From the NCBI GenBank assembly GCA_026991575.1, contig JALXBF010000191.1, positions 30,030 through 94,029 of the forward strand: a DNA stretch of 64,000 bases, written 5' to 3'. Below are positions 47,114-57,665 of the stretch, piece by piece. The position numbers and the translations under genes are program-made. Numbering within the stretch: the first letter of the stretch is position 1; each line of letters opens with the position of its first letter. The DNA comes from Planctomycetota bacterium. Lineage in GTDB: Bacteria > Planctomycetota > Planctomycetia > JALXBF01. The notes beneath the pieces were generated by a model. It did not search any database, was not told the DNA's origin, and saw nothing but the letters and a program-made list of their open reading frames with translations.

Positions 47114-47997
47114 CCGACGCCAGGGGCACCTGTCGGCGCATTGCTGCGCTGCTTGGCTGGCCAAAGGGTACCGGTTACGGCGAACGCATTGTTGGACGGA
47201 CAGTGCCCATGCCCTCCAGCCCTGGGTATGTTGGGTACACGGTGTGGGCAGAGGGGGGGCGAGCATGGCCGTGACCCGAAGGGGGGATTTTTCGCGGGAG
47301 AAGCGTGGCGGTGTCACGTTGGCGATCCACGAGCCACCTCACTTATGAACGGTCTCATGACAGCCTCCGATGGTCTAGGCGAGCGCGGCATCAGCCTCTA
47401 CCAGCCGCACCCCAGTGCTGCCGCCGCTCGCCTCTTTTCTTGCGCCCCACCGATCGGTGCGGTTCGCTCGCCTGGCTCCGGATAGCTTCCTGTGCCCAAC
47501 GGCGCGGGCCGCGGCTCAGCGGGCTACGGCCCAGACCGCCCGCACGGGGCAGGCTCGTTCGGGAAGCTCTCGGCCGGCCGGGTGGACTTGGTTGCGCCGG
47601 GGGGACGCCAGCAGACGGGATCGCCCGGTTGCGGCCGCGCGGTTCCGCGGTGGCCGGTCCTCTGCGGTCCCAGCCCGGCCACGGTGGCGCGCAGGCGGCG
47701 TCCGCGCTGTCGAGACCGGACCCGTGGGATGCCAGCGCGGGTGCGCGACGTCTGGCGTGACCGACCGGGCAGGGCGGCGGATGCTCGAGCTTCGTTGACG
47801 AGGATACCCCAAGTGGATAGAGTCGCAGGCGGCGAGCGAGACGGGACCGGTTTGCTGTCCATCTACTGCGCCGGGAACCTGGCAAGCTCCAGTGGGGTCG
47901 ATCCATAAGGGGTGAAACGACGCGGAGCCATAGACTACTAGGGGCACCAGTGGTCAGAATCAAACACGACGACAGCTGAGTCCGAACGAGCACGACA
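47114..47997. other. Gene-free stretch upstream of secA
   Basis: No convincing protein gene or RNA family is present in these 884 bases. The frames open here have no homology signature. The last 200 bases hold a probable secA promoter (47795-47823), leaving about 680 bases unexplained. Part could be the 3' end of the oxidoreductase transcript or decayed coding DNA. Confidence 0.4.
47795..47823 (+). promoter_or_regulatory. Probable sigma-70-type promoter for secA
   Basis: TTGACG (47795-47800) and TAGAGT (47818-47823) are separated by exactly 17 bp. The -35 box matches five of six consensus bases. It would give a leader of about 170 nt before secA. Confidence 0.5.
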
Positions 47998-50900
47998 ATG
48001 GATCTGGTAGAACTGTGGGACGCGATAACTGACTGGGCAGCGAAGGCCGGCGATTGGTTTGGCCGCGCCCTGGCCAGGGTGCTGGGCACGTCGAATGAAC
48101 GCGAGCTGCGCCGACTGCAGCCCATTGTCGATCGGATCAATGCCCTGGCCCCTAAGATGCGCGAGCTGTCGGACAAGCAGCTCCGCGAGCTGACGGATGA
48201 CTTCAAGCGTCGGCTCCGCGCCGGCGAGACGCTGGACGACTTGCTGGTCGAAGCGTTTGCTGCTGTCCGCGAAGCTGCTCATCGGACGCTGGGCAAGGGC
48301 AAGTGGGTGGACGATCCGTTCACCGGTAAGAAGATCCCGTACATGGCCCACTTCGACGTTCAGCTCATGGGGGGAATCGTGCTGCACCAGGGCAAGATCG
48401 CCGAGATGGTTACCGGTGAGGGGAAGACCCTGGTGGCCACGTTGCCCGCCTACCTGAATGCGCTCACCGGGCAGGGCGTGCACGTAGTCACCGTCAACGA
48501 CTATCTGGCCCGCCGTGATGCTGAGTGGATGGCACCGGTCTACCGGCTTCTGGGGCTGAGTGTCGGCTACATCCAGGCCCACATGGAAGAGACCATGGGG
48601 CCGGAGTCTCGGATCAAAGCCTATGACTGTGACATCACTTACGGCACGAACAACGAGTTCGGCTTTGATTACCTTCGCGACAACATGAAGCCGGCTCGCA
48701 GGGGTGATGATCGCTATCCGATCTACCTGCAGCAGGTGCAGCGAGGCCTGAACTATGCGATCATCGACGAGGTGGACAACATTCTGATTGACGAGGCCCG
48801 CACGCCGCTGATCATCTCCGGACCGGCTCACGATGATGTCAGCAAGTATTACCGCGCTGATCAGATCGCGCGCCAGCTAAAGCCGGGCGTGCACTTTGAG
48901 ATCAAGGAAAAGGAGCGCCAGATCGTGCTCACTGAGGAGGGGATCCGCTATGCCGAACGGCTAGCAGGGGTCGAGTCGTTCTACACGCCGGGCAACATGG
49001 AATGGCCCCACCTGATCGACAACGCACTCAAGGCCCATCACCTCTACAAACGCGACAAGGACTACGTGGTACTCGACGGTGAGGTGATCATCGTTGACGA
49101 GTTCACGGGCCGGCTGATGAAGGGCCGGCAGTGGTCCGACGGGCTGCACCAGGCGGTGGAAGCCAAGGAGCGGGTGCGGATCAAGGAGGAGAATCAGACG
49201 CTGGCCACGATTACGATCCAGAACTTCTTCAAGCTCTACCGTAAGCTGGCCGGCATGACCGGAACGGCGATGACCGAGGCCCAGGAGTTCTGGAAGATTT
49301 ACAAGCTGGACGTTGTTGCCATTCCGCCCAACCGGCCGCTGCGTCGCATCGAGTATCCGGACCTGCTGTTCCGCACGGAGCGCGAAAAGTGGGAAGCGGT
49401 GTTGAAGGAGATCGAAGAGGTGCATCGCACAGGCCGACCGATTCTGGTCGGTACCACGTCCATCGAGAAGTCGGAGAAACTGTCCCGGATGCTCGAACGC
49501 CGCGGCATCCCGCACAACGTGCTCAATGCCAAGTATCACGAGAAGGAAGCGGAGATTATCGCTCAGGCCGGCCGCAAGGGGGCGGTCACGATTGCAACGA
49601 ACATGGCCGGTCGTGGTACGGACATTATCCTGGGTGGCAATCCGGAAGCGATGGCCTGGGCGGAGTTGAAACACGAGTATGCCAGCCGCCTGGACGTGCC
49701 GCCGGAGGTGTGGAAGCAGAAGGTCGAGGAGATCGAGCGGCGCGAGCGCACGCGCGAAGAGGGGCGCGAGGTGGCGAAGCTCGGCGGCCTGCACGTGATC
49801 GGCACCGAACGCCACGAGGCACGCCGTATCGACAACCAGCTTCGTGGTCGCGCGGGCCGACAGGGGGATCCCGGCTCAAGCCGCTTTTTCCTCTCGATGG
49901 AGGACGACCTGCTGAGGCTCTTCGGTGGCGAATCGCTCAAGCGGGTGCTGACCAGGCTGGGCATGCAGGAGGGCGAGGCGATCGAGAGCCGCTGGCTGTC
50001 GCGGCGCATTGAGGCGGCGCAGCGCAAGGTCGAAGAACGCAACTTCGACATCCGCAAACACCTGCTCGAGTATGACGAGGTCATGGATGAACAGCGGAAG
50101 CGTGTCTACGGCTTTCGCCAGAACCTGCTCTACGACGCTCGCCCCAAGGACCTGATCCTGGAGATGTTCGACGAGCAGCTCGAGCGTGCTGTCGAACGAT
50201 TCTGCGCCCCGAGCTACGGCGCCGACTGCTTTGCCGACTGGGCAGGCCGCAGGCTGGGCGCCGAGCTGAATGGGCGCGATTTCGTCGGCCTGGACCTGGA
50301 TCAGGCGATCGAGTTGGCCAAGGACGAGGCACTTGATCAGGCAGATGCGGCGATCCGGGACGCCGTGGAGGAAAACCTGCCGGAGGATCAGCCCAGCCGG
50401 GAGTGGAACTGGCAGGCACTGGCCGATTGGTTCAAGAGCCGCTGGGGCCTGCACGTGAAGCTCAGTGAACTCCGCCAGATCGGGCGCGAACGGATGGAAG
50501 AGGAACTCTTCCGGCGGGTCCGCGAGCACATCGAGTCGGTCGACCTCAGTGACGGGGCCAGCTTCTTGGAGCCGGACTGGGGCTATCGCGCCCTGGCCGA
50601 TTGGCTGTCCCAGAAGCTGCAGATCAAAACCGAGCCGGCTCGGCTGGCCGAACTGGGCCGGAGTGGCCAGGAGGAGCTGCTCGAGGAGCTGCGGCGCAAG
50701 GTGCGCGAGCGGTACCACGAGCACGAGGTGCGCTACCCGGTGGATTACGCCGGCGCAACGCTTCTGCCGGAACGTGCCCAGGTGGATCGCGCGACGATGC
50801 GTGCGGCGTTGGCCAGCTGGGTCGAAATCCGCTTCGGCGTCCACCTCGATCCGGAAGAGCTTATGCCGCTGTCGCGAGCGGAGGTCCTGGAGCGGTTGCT

Positions 50901-51714
50901 GGCAATCAGTGAAGCGTTCATGCCCAGTGTCGAGGCGGAGCAGGAGCTGCGCGACCGGCTCGAGCTGTTGCTTCAGCCGATCGCACGACGCTGGCACGCT
51001 GAGATCGACGGCCAGTACGACCCGCGCATGCGCTACCCGTCGGTTACGGACCTGGGGCTGGAGCGGACCGCCCTGGAAGAGTTTGCGAACTGGCTCAGGG
51101 AGCGCTTCGGGTTGGAGCACCGTGCCGACGAACTGGCCACGCTTGACCCCGAACAACTGAAGCGAAAGGTCTGGGTCTGGTACGACGAGAAGTTCCGGCC
51201 AGAACTGCTGGACACCGAGCGCGTGCTGCTGCTGGAGTTGCTGGACAACGCATGGAAGGACCACCTCTACGCGATGGACCACCTCAGACACTCCATCGGG
51301 CTGCGTGGCTACGCCCAGGTGGATCCGAAGGCCGAGTACAAGCGTGAGGGCATGAAACTGTTCCGCGAGATGTGGTCCGGGATCGGCGATCGCATCACGG
51401 AGATGATCTTCCGGGTGCAGATCGGCAGCCACCGGGCCCAGGAGATGATGTACGCCGCCGTGCAACGGCTTCGCTCAGCAACCGAAGTGCACGAGGAGGC
51501 CACGCCGGCGATGGGCGAGCCGGTTACCGAAGTGGTTGGCACCGGCATCCGAAAACAGCAACAGGCTGCGATCGCTTCGTCCGGCGGCGAAAGCGCCCCC
51601 GCTAAGCCGATCCGACGACAGGGCAAGAAAGTCGGCCGCAACGATCCGTGTCCCTGCGGCAGCGGCCGCAAGTACAAGAACTGCTGCCTGCGCAAGCGAC
51701 GGGCGGCAGTGTGA
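47998..51714 (+). CDS. secA: Protein translocase ATPase SecA, with large internal repeat region
   Basis: SecA drives preproteins through SecYEG using ATP. The 1238-residue protein has Walker A in TGEGKTL (Gly140-Thr144), DEVDN (Asp257-Asn261; Ser is usual in the last position), VDEFTGRLMKGRQWSDGLHQ, and GRGTDIILGGNPE with RAGRQGDPGSSRFFLS in the second nucleotide-binding half. The C-terminal zinc motif is CPCGSGRKYKNCC (Cys1218, 1220, 1229, 1230). It exceeds the common 840-900 residues because the C-terminal helical part is expanded. Residues about 800-1066 contain four related Trp-bearing modules beginning near 803, 861, 929 and 1019. The normal end (LLDNAWKDHLYAMDHLRHSI, then GYAQVDPKAEYKREG) follows intact. 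waaA begins 48 bp downstream. Confidence 0.95.
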   Translation: MDLVELWDAITDWAAKAGDWFGRALARVLGTSNERELRRLQPIVDRINALAPKMRELSDKQLRELTDDFKRRLRAGETLDDLLVEAFAAVREAAHRTLGKGKWVDDPFTGKKIPYMAHFDVQLMGGIVLHQGKIAEMVTGEGKTLVATLPAYLNALTGQGVHVVTVNDYLARRDAEWMAPVYRLLGLSVGYIQAHMEETMGPESRIKAYDCDITYGTNNEFGFDYLRDNMKPARRGDDRYPIYLQQVQRGLNYAIIDEVDNILIDEARTPLIISGPAHDDVSKYYRADQIARQLKPGVHFEIKEKERQIVLTEEGIRYAERLAGVESFYTPGNMEWPHLIDNALKAHHLYKRDKDYVVLDGEVIIVDEFTGRLMKGRQWSDGLHQAVEAKERVRIKEENQTLATITIQNFFKLYRKLAGMTGTAMTEAQEFWKIYKLDVVAIPPNRPLRRIEYPDLLFRTEREKWEAVLKEIEEVHRTGRPILVGTTSIEKSEKLSRMLERRGIPHNVLNAKYHEKEAEIIAQAGRKGAVTIATNMAGRGTDIILGGNPEAMAWAELKHEYASRLDVPPEVWKQKVEEIERRERTREEGREVAKLGGLHVIGTERHEARRIDNQLRGRAGRQGDPGSSRFFLSMEDDLLRLFGGESLKRVLTRLGMQEGEAIESRWLSRRIEAAQRKVEERNFDIRKHLLEYDEVMDEQRKRVYGFRQNLLYDARPKDLILEMFDEQLERAVERFCAPSYGADCFADWAGRRLGAELNGRDFVGLDLDQAIELAKDEALDQADAAIRDAVEENLPEDQPSREWNWQALADWFKSRWGLHVKLSELRQIGRERMEEELFRRVREHIESVDLSDGASFLEPDWGYRALADWLSQKLQIKTEPARLAELGRSGQEELLEELRRKVRERYHEHEVRYPVDYAGATLLPERAQVDRATMRAALASWVEIRFGVHLDPEELMPLSRAEVLERLLAISEAFMPSVEAEQELRDRLELLLQPIARRWHAEIDGQYDPRMRYPSVTDLGLERTALEEFANWLRERFGLEHRADELATLDPEQLKRKVWVWYDEKFRPELLDTERVLLLELLDNAWKDHLYAMDHLRHSIGLRGYAQVDPKAEYKREGMKLFREMWSGIGDRITEMIFRVQIGSHRAQEMMYAAVQRLRSATEVHEEATPAMGEPVTEVVGTGIRKQQQAAIASSGGESAPAKPIRRQGKKVGRNDPCPCGSGRKYKNCCLRKRRAAV

Positions 51715-51762
51715 GCGTGCATCAGGCAGGCAAGAATGTGAGTTGGCAAGGAGGCTGACGAA

Positions 51763-53103
51763 ATGCTCACCGGCTGGGACCTGCTCTATGCAACCGCCCT
51801 GCCGGTCGCCCTACCGACCATGGTGCTTGGCCGGTTGCGGCGCCGTCGGCCGTACCGTCAGCTGCTCGGTCGGTTGCGCGGCACGACCCCCTGGTCGGCC
51901 GTTCCCCCGATTGCAACGGGCCGACCACGGGTCTGGTTCCACGGGGTCAGCATGGGGGAGGTCGTGGCCCTGTCGCGTGTGATCGAGGCGTTCCGCGGTG
52001 CGGGTAACTACCAGCTCTGCCTTTCGACCACGACGGAGACCGGTTTCAGCACGGCCGCTGCGCGACTGCCTGACGTGCCCCGCTTCTACTTTCCGCTCGA
52101 TTTCAGTTGGGCCGTGCGACGGGCGCTTGACATCGTCGAGCCCGACCTGGTTATCTTGGCGGAATCGGAGCTGTGGCCGAACCTGCTGACGTGCTGTCGT
52201 CGCCGGCGCATCCCGGTGGCACTCATCAACGCGCGCATGAGCGATCGTAGTTTTCGTCGGTACCGTCTGGTCAAGCCGGTGGCACGACGTCTTCTGAACA
52301 GCCTGACGCTGATCGCGGCGCAGACGGAGGAGTTCGCCGTGCGGTTCCGCTTGCTCGGTGCGGACCCGTCGCTCGTTGTCGTTACCGGTTCGATCAAATA
52401 CGACGGTCTGGAGACTGACAGGAACAATCCCAGGACGCAGCTGCTCCGGCGGCTCTTCGCGCTGCGTGCCGATGAGCTCGTCTGGGTAGCCGGTAGCACC
52501 AGTGCTCCGGAAGAGGCCATGGTGCTGACGGTGTACCAGGAGCTCCGTGCCGCAGGCTACTGGCTGCGCTTGATCCTGGTGCCGCGGCACCCGGAACGGT
52601 TCGATGAGGTGGTCCACATGGTCGAGCAGCGGGGGTTGCCATGCGTGCGACGGTCAGAGCTGTCGCTGCCTGCTGCCATCTGCCCCCGCGCGGATGCCGT
52701 CATCGTTGTGGACACGCTCGGAGAACTGGCCCACGTGTGGGGGCTGGCCGACGTGGGCTTCGTCGGGGGGAGCTTTGCGCCCCGAGGGGGCCAGAGTATG
52801 CTCGAGCCTGCCGCGTACGGTGTACCGACGTTCTTCGGACCGTGCGTGTGGAACTACCGCGATGCCGCCCGCGCGCTGGTGGAGATGGGGGCGGCTCGCC
52901 AGGTGCATTCCGTGGCAGAGATGCACCAGCTGATGCGGACGCTGCTGGCCGACGCCCAGCTCCGCAGCGAAATGGGAGCCCGCGCGTGTCGCTACATTGC
53001 CACGCACACTGGTGCCGTCCAGCGCACCGTGCAGAGGCTCATCGAGCTGCTGGCAAGCCGGCGGGGTAGCGCGCACGATCTGCCCCGATCTCAAGCGGCC
53101 TGA
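51763..53103 (+). CDS. waaA: 3-deoxy-D-manno-octulosonic acid (Kdo) transferase
   Basis: WaaA adds Kdo from CMP-Kdo to lipid A precursor, so this organism should make lipopolysaccharide. The 446-residue protein has a membrane-proximal N-terminus and the two-Rossmann (GT-B) family segments. FHGVSMGEVVALSRVIEAF (with the acceptor-site Glu), YFPLDFSWAVRRALDIVEPD, AESELWPNLL and NARMSDRSFRRY lie in the first half. VTGSIKYDG, GSTSAPEE, LVPRHPERFDEV, VDTLGELAHVWGLADV and FVGGSFAPRGGQSMLEPAAYG lie in the second. ATG 51763 has AAGGAGG upstream. It is probably cotranscribed with secA. Confidence 0.93.
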   Translation: MLTGWDLLYATALPVALPTMVLGRLRRRRPYRQLLGRLRGTTPWSAVPPIATGRPRVWFHGVSMGEVVALSRVIEAFRGAGNYQLCLSTTTETGFSTAAARLPDVPRFYFPLDFSWAVRRALDIVEPDLVILAESELWPNLLTCCRRRRIPVALINARMSDRSFRRYRLVKPVARRLLNSLTLIAAQTEEFAVRFRLLGADPSLVVVTGSIKYDGLETDRNNPRTQLLRRLFALRADELVWVAGSTSAPEEAMVLTVYQELRAAGYWLRLILVPRHPERFDEVVHMVEQRGLPCVRRSELSLPAAICPRADAVIVVDTLGELAHVWGLADVGFVGGSFAPRGGQSMLEPAAYGVPTFFGPCVWNYRDAARALVEMGAARQVHSVAEMHQLMRTLLADAQLRSEMGARACRYIATHTGAVQRTVQRLIELLASRRGSAHDLPRSQAA

Positions 53104-53185
53104 TCCGCCTGGCGACCGAAGGCGCCCGGACCGCGGGCGCGCGCTTGCCGCCGAAGGTGCCACCCGCCAAGGGGGCGTGCGTACT

Positions 53186-54592
53186 TCAGTCCTGAATGCC
53201 CAGTGCCTCAAGTCGCCGCAGCAGTGCAGCGCGACTGAGCCCAAGCGCTCTGGCCGCCGCTGCCCGGTTGCCTCGGTACACCGCCAGCGCAAACCGCAGG
53301 ATCCGTTCCTCGGCAGCGCGAAGCAGCTCTGCCAGATCTACAGTGAACTCCTCAATCGGTGGCGGTGGATACGGCGAGCCGAGTGCGCCCTTGATCGCAG
53401 CAGGTAGGTCGTCGGCCGTCAGATGGGTACGGTCGGCGGCTTTGCGGCAAGCGAGCTCGATGACCTCGGCAAGCTGGCGGACATTGCCCGGCCAGTCGTA
53501 GCGAAGCAACAGCTCACAGGCACTGTCGTCCAGGGCTTCAGTCCGGCCACCGTGACTCGATCGATATCGTTCGAGGAAGTGTACCGCGAGCGGAACGATG
53601 TCCTCTGACCGCTCCGTCAGCGGGGGAACCTGGAGGCAGAACGTGCCGAGCCATTCGGCAAGCTCTTCACCCAGTGCCTTGGCCAACTCGCCCATAGACA
53701 GCCGGCTGGTGACCACCAGCGCAGGTCGCGTTGCCGGTGCTGTGCCCTCGTACGCTTCTCGCAAACGCGCCACGACCGCGCCGGCCAGGTGTTCGACATG
53801 CTCCAGCACCAGGACGCCCGCCTGCGCTTGCTGGAAGTAGGAGAGGGCTGGAGTCTGGACCGAGTCGCTCGGGGCGTCGTTGTCTTCGGTTGCGTCCGTT
53901 CCCAACAGCTCGTCGGCTGCTTCTTCCGGCGTGCGATCGCGGCAGTCGTAGAAGACGAGCGGGCCGGAGGGGGAGGAGAGCTGGTAATAGATCGTTGCAA
54001 GGTGGGATTTGCCGGTGCCGGGGGGGCCGCAGAGCAGGATCGGCTCGCGCGCATGGCTGCTGGCCAGAACCTGTAGCTGCTTCAGAATCCGGACGGACCG
54101 CGGCGCGACAGCCACGTAGTGGGCCACACCGTACTGGCTGAGCAGCTCGGCGCGCAGTCGCGCCAGCAGTTCGACGAAATCTTCTCGGGTCGCCGAAGGC
54201 GTTCTTGCAGAAGGGGTCTGTCGGGGCAGGCCGACGGCAAGCGTCACAACCGGTTCCCCGCCCGGCGCAGGGCACGGCACGAACAGTACTACGTCCGGCG
54301 CAGCGGTGGACGGGCTGCCAGCCGGTGGCACCGGCCAGGGACGCTCCGCGGCAGTGCCCAATTCGTAGAGCTGCTCGGGAGGGCCCAGGCCGGCCAGGAC
54401 TCCAGCCTGTACGTCATGGCTCAACATCGTTCCCGGACGGCAGGTTGTGCCTAGCGCGGTGGCCGGATCCAGGCCGGTTGCGCGCCAGAACGCTTCGTTG
54501 GCATAGATCAGTTGGTTTCGGCCGTTGAGCAGAAAAAGCGGCGTGACGATCTGGTCAAGCACGGCCGTCAGGTCAATGAGAGCTTCAGACAC
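53186..54592 (-). CDS. NtrC-like regulator: PAS, AAA+ and Fis-type HTH, without GAFTGA
   Basis: The 468-residue protein has an N-terminal PAS-like sensor (residues about 5-80, PLFLLNGRNQLIYANEAFWR). An AAA+ domain with Walker A CGPPGTGKSHLAT (near residue 190) follows, with a Walker-B-like GVLVLEHVEHLA, VPPLTERSEDIVPLAVHFLE and YDWPGNVRQLAEVIELA. The C-terminal Fis-type helix-turn-helix is NRAAAARALGLSRAALLRRL. Classical sigma-54 activators carry a GAFTGA loop between Walker A and B; none is present, and Walker B has Leu-Glu instead of Asp-Glu. It therefore may bind DNA and sense a ligand without driving sigma-54. GTG 54592 has GGAG eight bases upstream; the frame extends further to 54688. 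Confidence 0.82.
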   Translation of the reverse strand: MSEALIDLTAVLDQIVTPLFLLNGRNQLIYANEAFWRATGLDPATALGTTCRPGTMLSHDVQAGVLAGLGPPEQLYELGTAAERPWPVPPAGSPSTAAPDVVLFVPCPAPGGEPVVTLAVGLPRQTPSARTPSATREDFVELLARLRAELLSQYGVAHYVAVAPRSVRILKQLQVLASSHAREPILLCGPPGTGKSHLATIYYQLSSPSGPLVFYDCRDRTPEEAADELLGTDATEDNDAPSDSVQTPALSYFQQAQAGVLVLEHVEHLAGAVVARLREAYEGTAPATRPALVVTSRLSMGELAKALGEELAEWLGTFCLQVPPLTERSEDIVPLAVHFLERYRSSHGGRTEALDDSACELLLRYDWPGNVRQLAEVIELACRKAADRTHLTADDLPAAIKGALGSPYPPPPIEEFTVDLAELLRAAEERILRFALAVYRGNRAAAARALGLSRAALLRRLEALGIQD

Positions 54593-54615
54593 GGACGTTG
54601 CTCCGGCGTGCCGGG

Positions 54616-55059
54616 CTAGCCGAGTTTCCGTAGCGCTTGACGGTAGCCCTCCAGATCGAAGGGCCGTTGGTTCTGGAGACAGTCCCACAGGAACCTGCTC
54701 ATGACCCGTCCCACGCGGTGTACGGCCTCGTGCCGGTCAAGGCCACTACGGACAAGCCGATCGATCGTCTCAACGACCTCAGGGGGGGCCGCGTTGCGAT
54801 ACTGCGTTTCGATCACCGCGTGCATGGAAACGTGCGCGACCGGGGAGACACCGTCAATGGTCAGGTCTTTACCTGCGACGTACTCGAGACTATCCCAGAG
54901 TGCGTGCCACTCTTCGTGCTCGAGCATCGCCCGGTAAAGGAGCTCATCGTCGGGTGGCAACTCCTCGCCCGCCCGACCGGCCTTCCAGATCTTGGCCAGC
55001 GTCGCGTGGCTGGAGGCTCTGAGCAGTTGCCAGTATTCCTTGTCCTGTGGCGCCGGCAT
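54616..55059 (-). CDS. DUF1841 family protein
   Basis: The 147-residue soluble helical protein matches DUF1841. The family traits seen are a histidine-rich helix (MLEHEEWHALWDSLE), SPVAHVSMHAVIETQYRN, and LDRHEAVHRVGRVMSRFLWD. The several conserved His/Glu suggest a metal site, but no activity is known. ATG 55059 is taken as the start although its ribosome binding site is weak; the longer frame to 55479 runs into groL on the same strand in another frame and is not credible. It lies 23 bp upstream of the NtrC-like gene, so the two are likely cotranscribed. Confidence 0.78.
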   Translation of the reverse strand: MPAPQDKEYWQLLRASSHATLAKIWKAGRAGEELPPDDELLYRAMLEHEEWHALWDSLEYVAGKDLTIDGVSPVAHVSMHAVIETQYRNAAPPEVVETIDRLVRSGLDRHEAVHRVGRVMSRFLWDCLQNQRPFDLEGYRQALRKLG

Positions 55060-55127
55060 CGAGTTGGTCGGCTTCAGCGTCCGCGAGTGACTTCTTGGCT
55101 TGGTTGATTGTATTCGGGCATAAGAAG

Positions 55128-55150
55128 AGCCGGGCAAGAGCTGCCCGGCT
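55128..55150 (-). terminator. Hairpin terminator after groL
   Basis: A perfect 9-bp stem AGCCGGGCA/TGCCCGGCT with a 5-nt loop lies 38 bp beyond the groL stop. On the minus strand it is followed by CTTCTTATG, a weak T-rich tail. It probably ends most groSL transcripts before the DUF1841 gene. Confidence 0.7.
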
Positions 55151-55187
55151 CGTGCGGTCAGGTTTTGGCTGTCGACTTGATTTCCGC

Positions 55188-56834
<1,647 letters not shown>

Positions 56835-56916
56835 TCAGGGTTGCTGGTAGAGCCTGGTGTTGTCCGGTTTGCCAGGATTCTCACTCGCCTGCAGCGATCG
56901 CACCAAGCCCGTACGC

Positions 56917-57207
56917 TCACGACTCGATCACCGCCAGGATGTCCTCCTCACGCATCAGCAGCACTTCTTTGTCGTCGATCTTGAACTCGTCGCCGGCGTA
57001 CGGGCTGAACAGAACCTCGTCGCCAACCTTCACCTGCAGTGGCACGAGCTGGCCGTTCTTCAGCCGTCGGCCCTGGCCCACGGCCGTCACCCGGCCACGC
57101 TTCGGCTTCTCCTTCGCCGTGTCCGGCAGCACGATGCCGCCCGGCGTCTTCTCTTCCGCTTCGATACGCTCAACGACTACGTGGTCACCCAACGGTTCCA
57201 GCTTCAT
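56917..57207 (-). CDS. groS: Co-chaperonin GroES
   Basis: GroES caps the GroEL chamber. The 96-residue protein shows [20 protein letters not shown], the mobile loop region [46 protein letters not shown] and the closing [12 protein letters not shown] 57207 has GGAGG about ten bases upstream. The frame remains open to 57573 but only the last 96 codons are GroES. It heads the groSL operon. Confidence 0.97.
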   Translation of the reverse strand: MKLEPLGDHVVVERIEAEEKTPGGIVLPDTAKEKPKRGRVTAVGQGRRLKNGQLVPLQVKVGDEVLFSPYAGDEFKIDDKEVLLMREEDILAVIES

Positions 57208-57665
57208 TGCCGCAACACCTCCCTCCAGCACGCACCGAGTCACCAGGGTAGACCGCGTCCGCGATGGGGCTTTTTGCAACATGCATGCCGTAGGTGCCTG
57301 TACCGTAACTGCTGCCTGTTCTTTCCCTTGCGCCACGACTGGCGGTCCGGCACCAGCCTCGGCGGTGCCAAACTGGCGCTGCCCGCCGGGACAGGCCGCT
57401 TGGTCGCTGCCGAAGTGGCAGCCGCGCGCGGCAGCGTCTGGTGCACGGAGCCGCCCTGCGGGCGTGGCGGCGCGGGACGAAGCGGGATGAGATCCAAGCG
57501 GTTTCTGGGAACAGGGTTGCTGCCAGTCTCCCCGCCGGTTCCTCGGCGCTTGCGGCAGACGCTTGTTGGCCAAGCGATAGAAAGCCTTCAGTAGAATGCA
57601 GCGGCGGTACGAATGTTAGCGATGAGGGCGGTTCTGGCAGGCACTGCAGCGGAGCAGACGCTTCG
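57208..57665. other. Divergent region between groS and scpB
   Basis: These 458 bases should contain both promoters. No CIRCE repeat (TTAGCACTC-N9-GAGTGCTAA) is present. TAGAAT at 57592-57597 is a possible -10 box for scpB, with a TTGGCC 20 bp upstream that is too distant for a standard spacer. The open frame starting at 57441 crosses most of this region but reads as low-complexity non-family sequence. Confidence 0.35.

Noticed and set aside
47938..48831. Long minus-strand frame opposite secA
   Set aside because: It is the shadow of the secA reading frame in GC-rich codons and shows no family motif or ribosome site.
49876..51465. 529-codon minus-strand frame inside secA
   Set aside because: Its sequence mirrors the secA coding frame and has no recognisable protein features.
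57208..57440. CIRCE heat-shock operator for groSL
   Set aside because: No TTAGCACTC-N9-GAGTGCTAA or close match was found upstream of groS.
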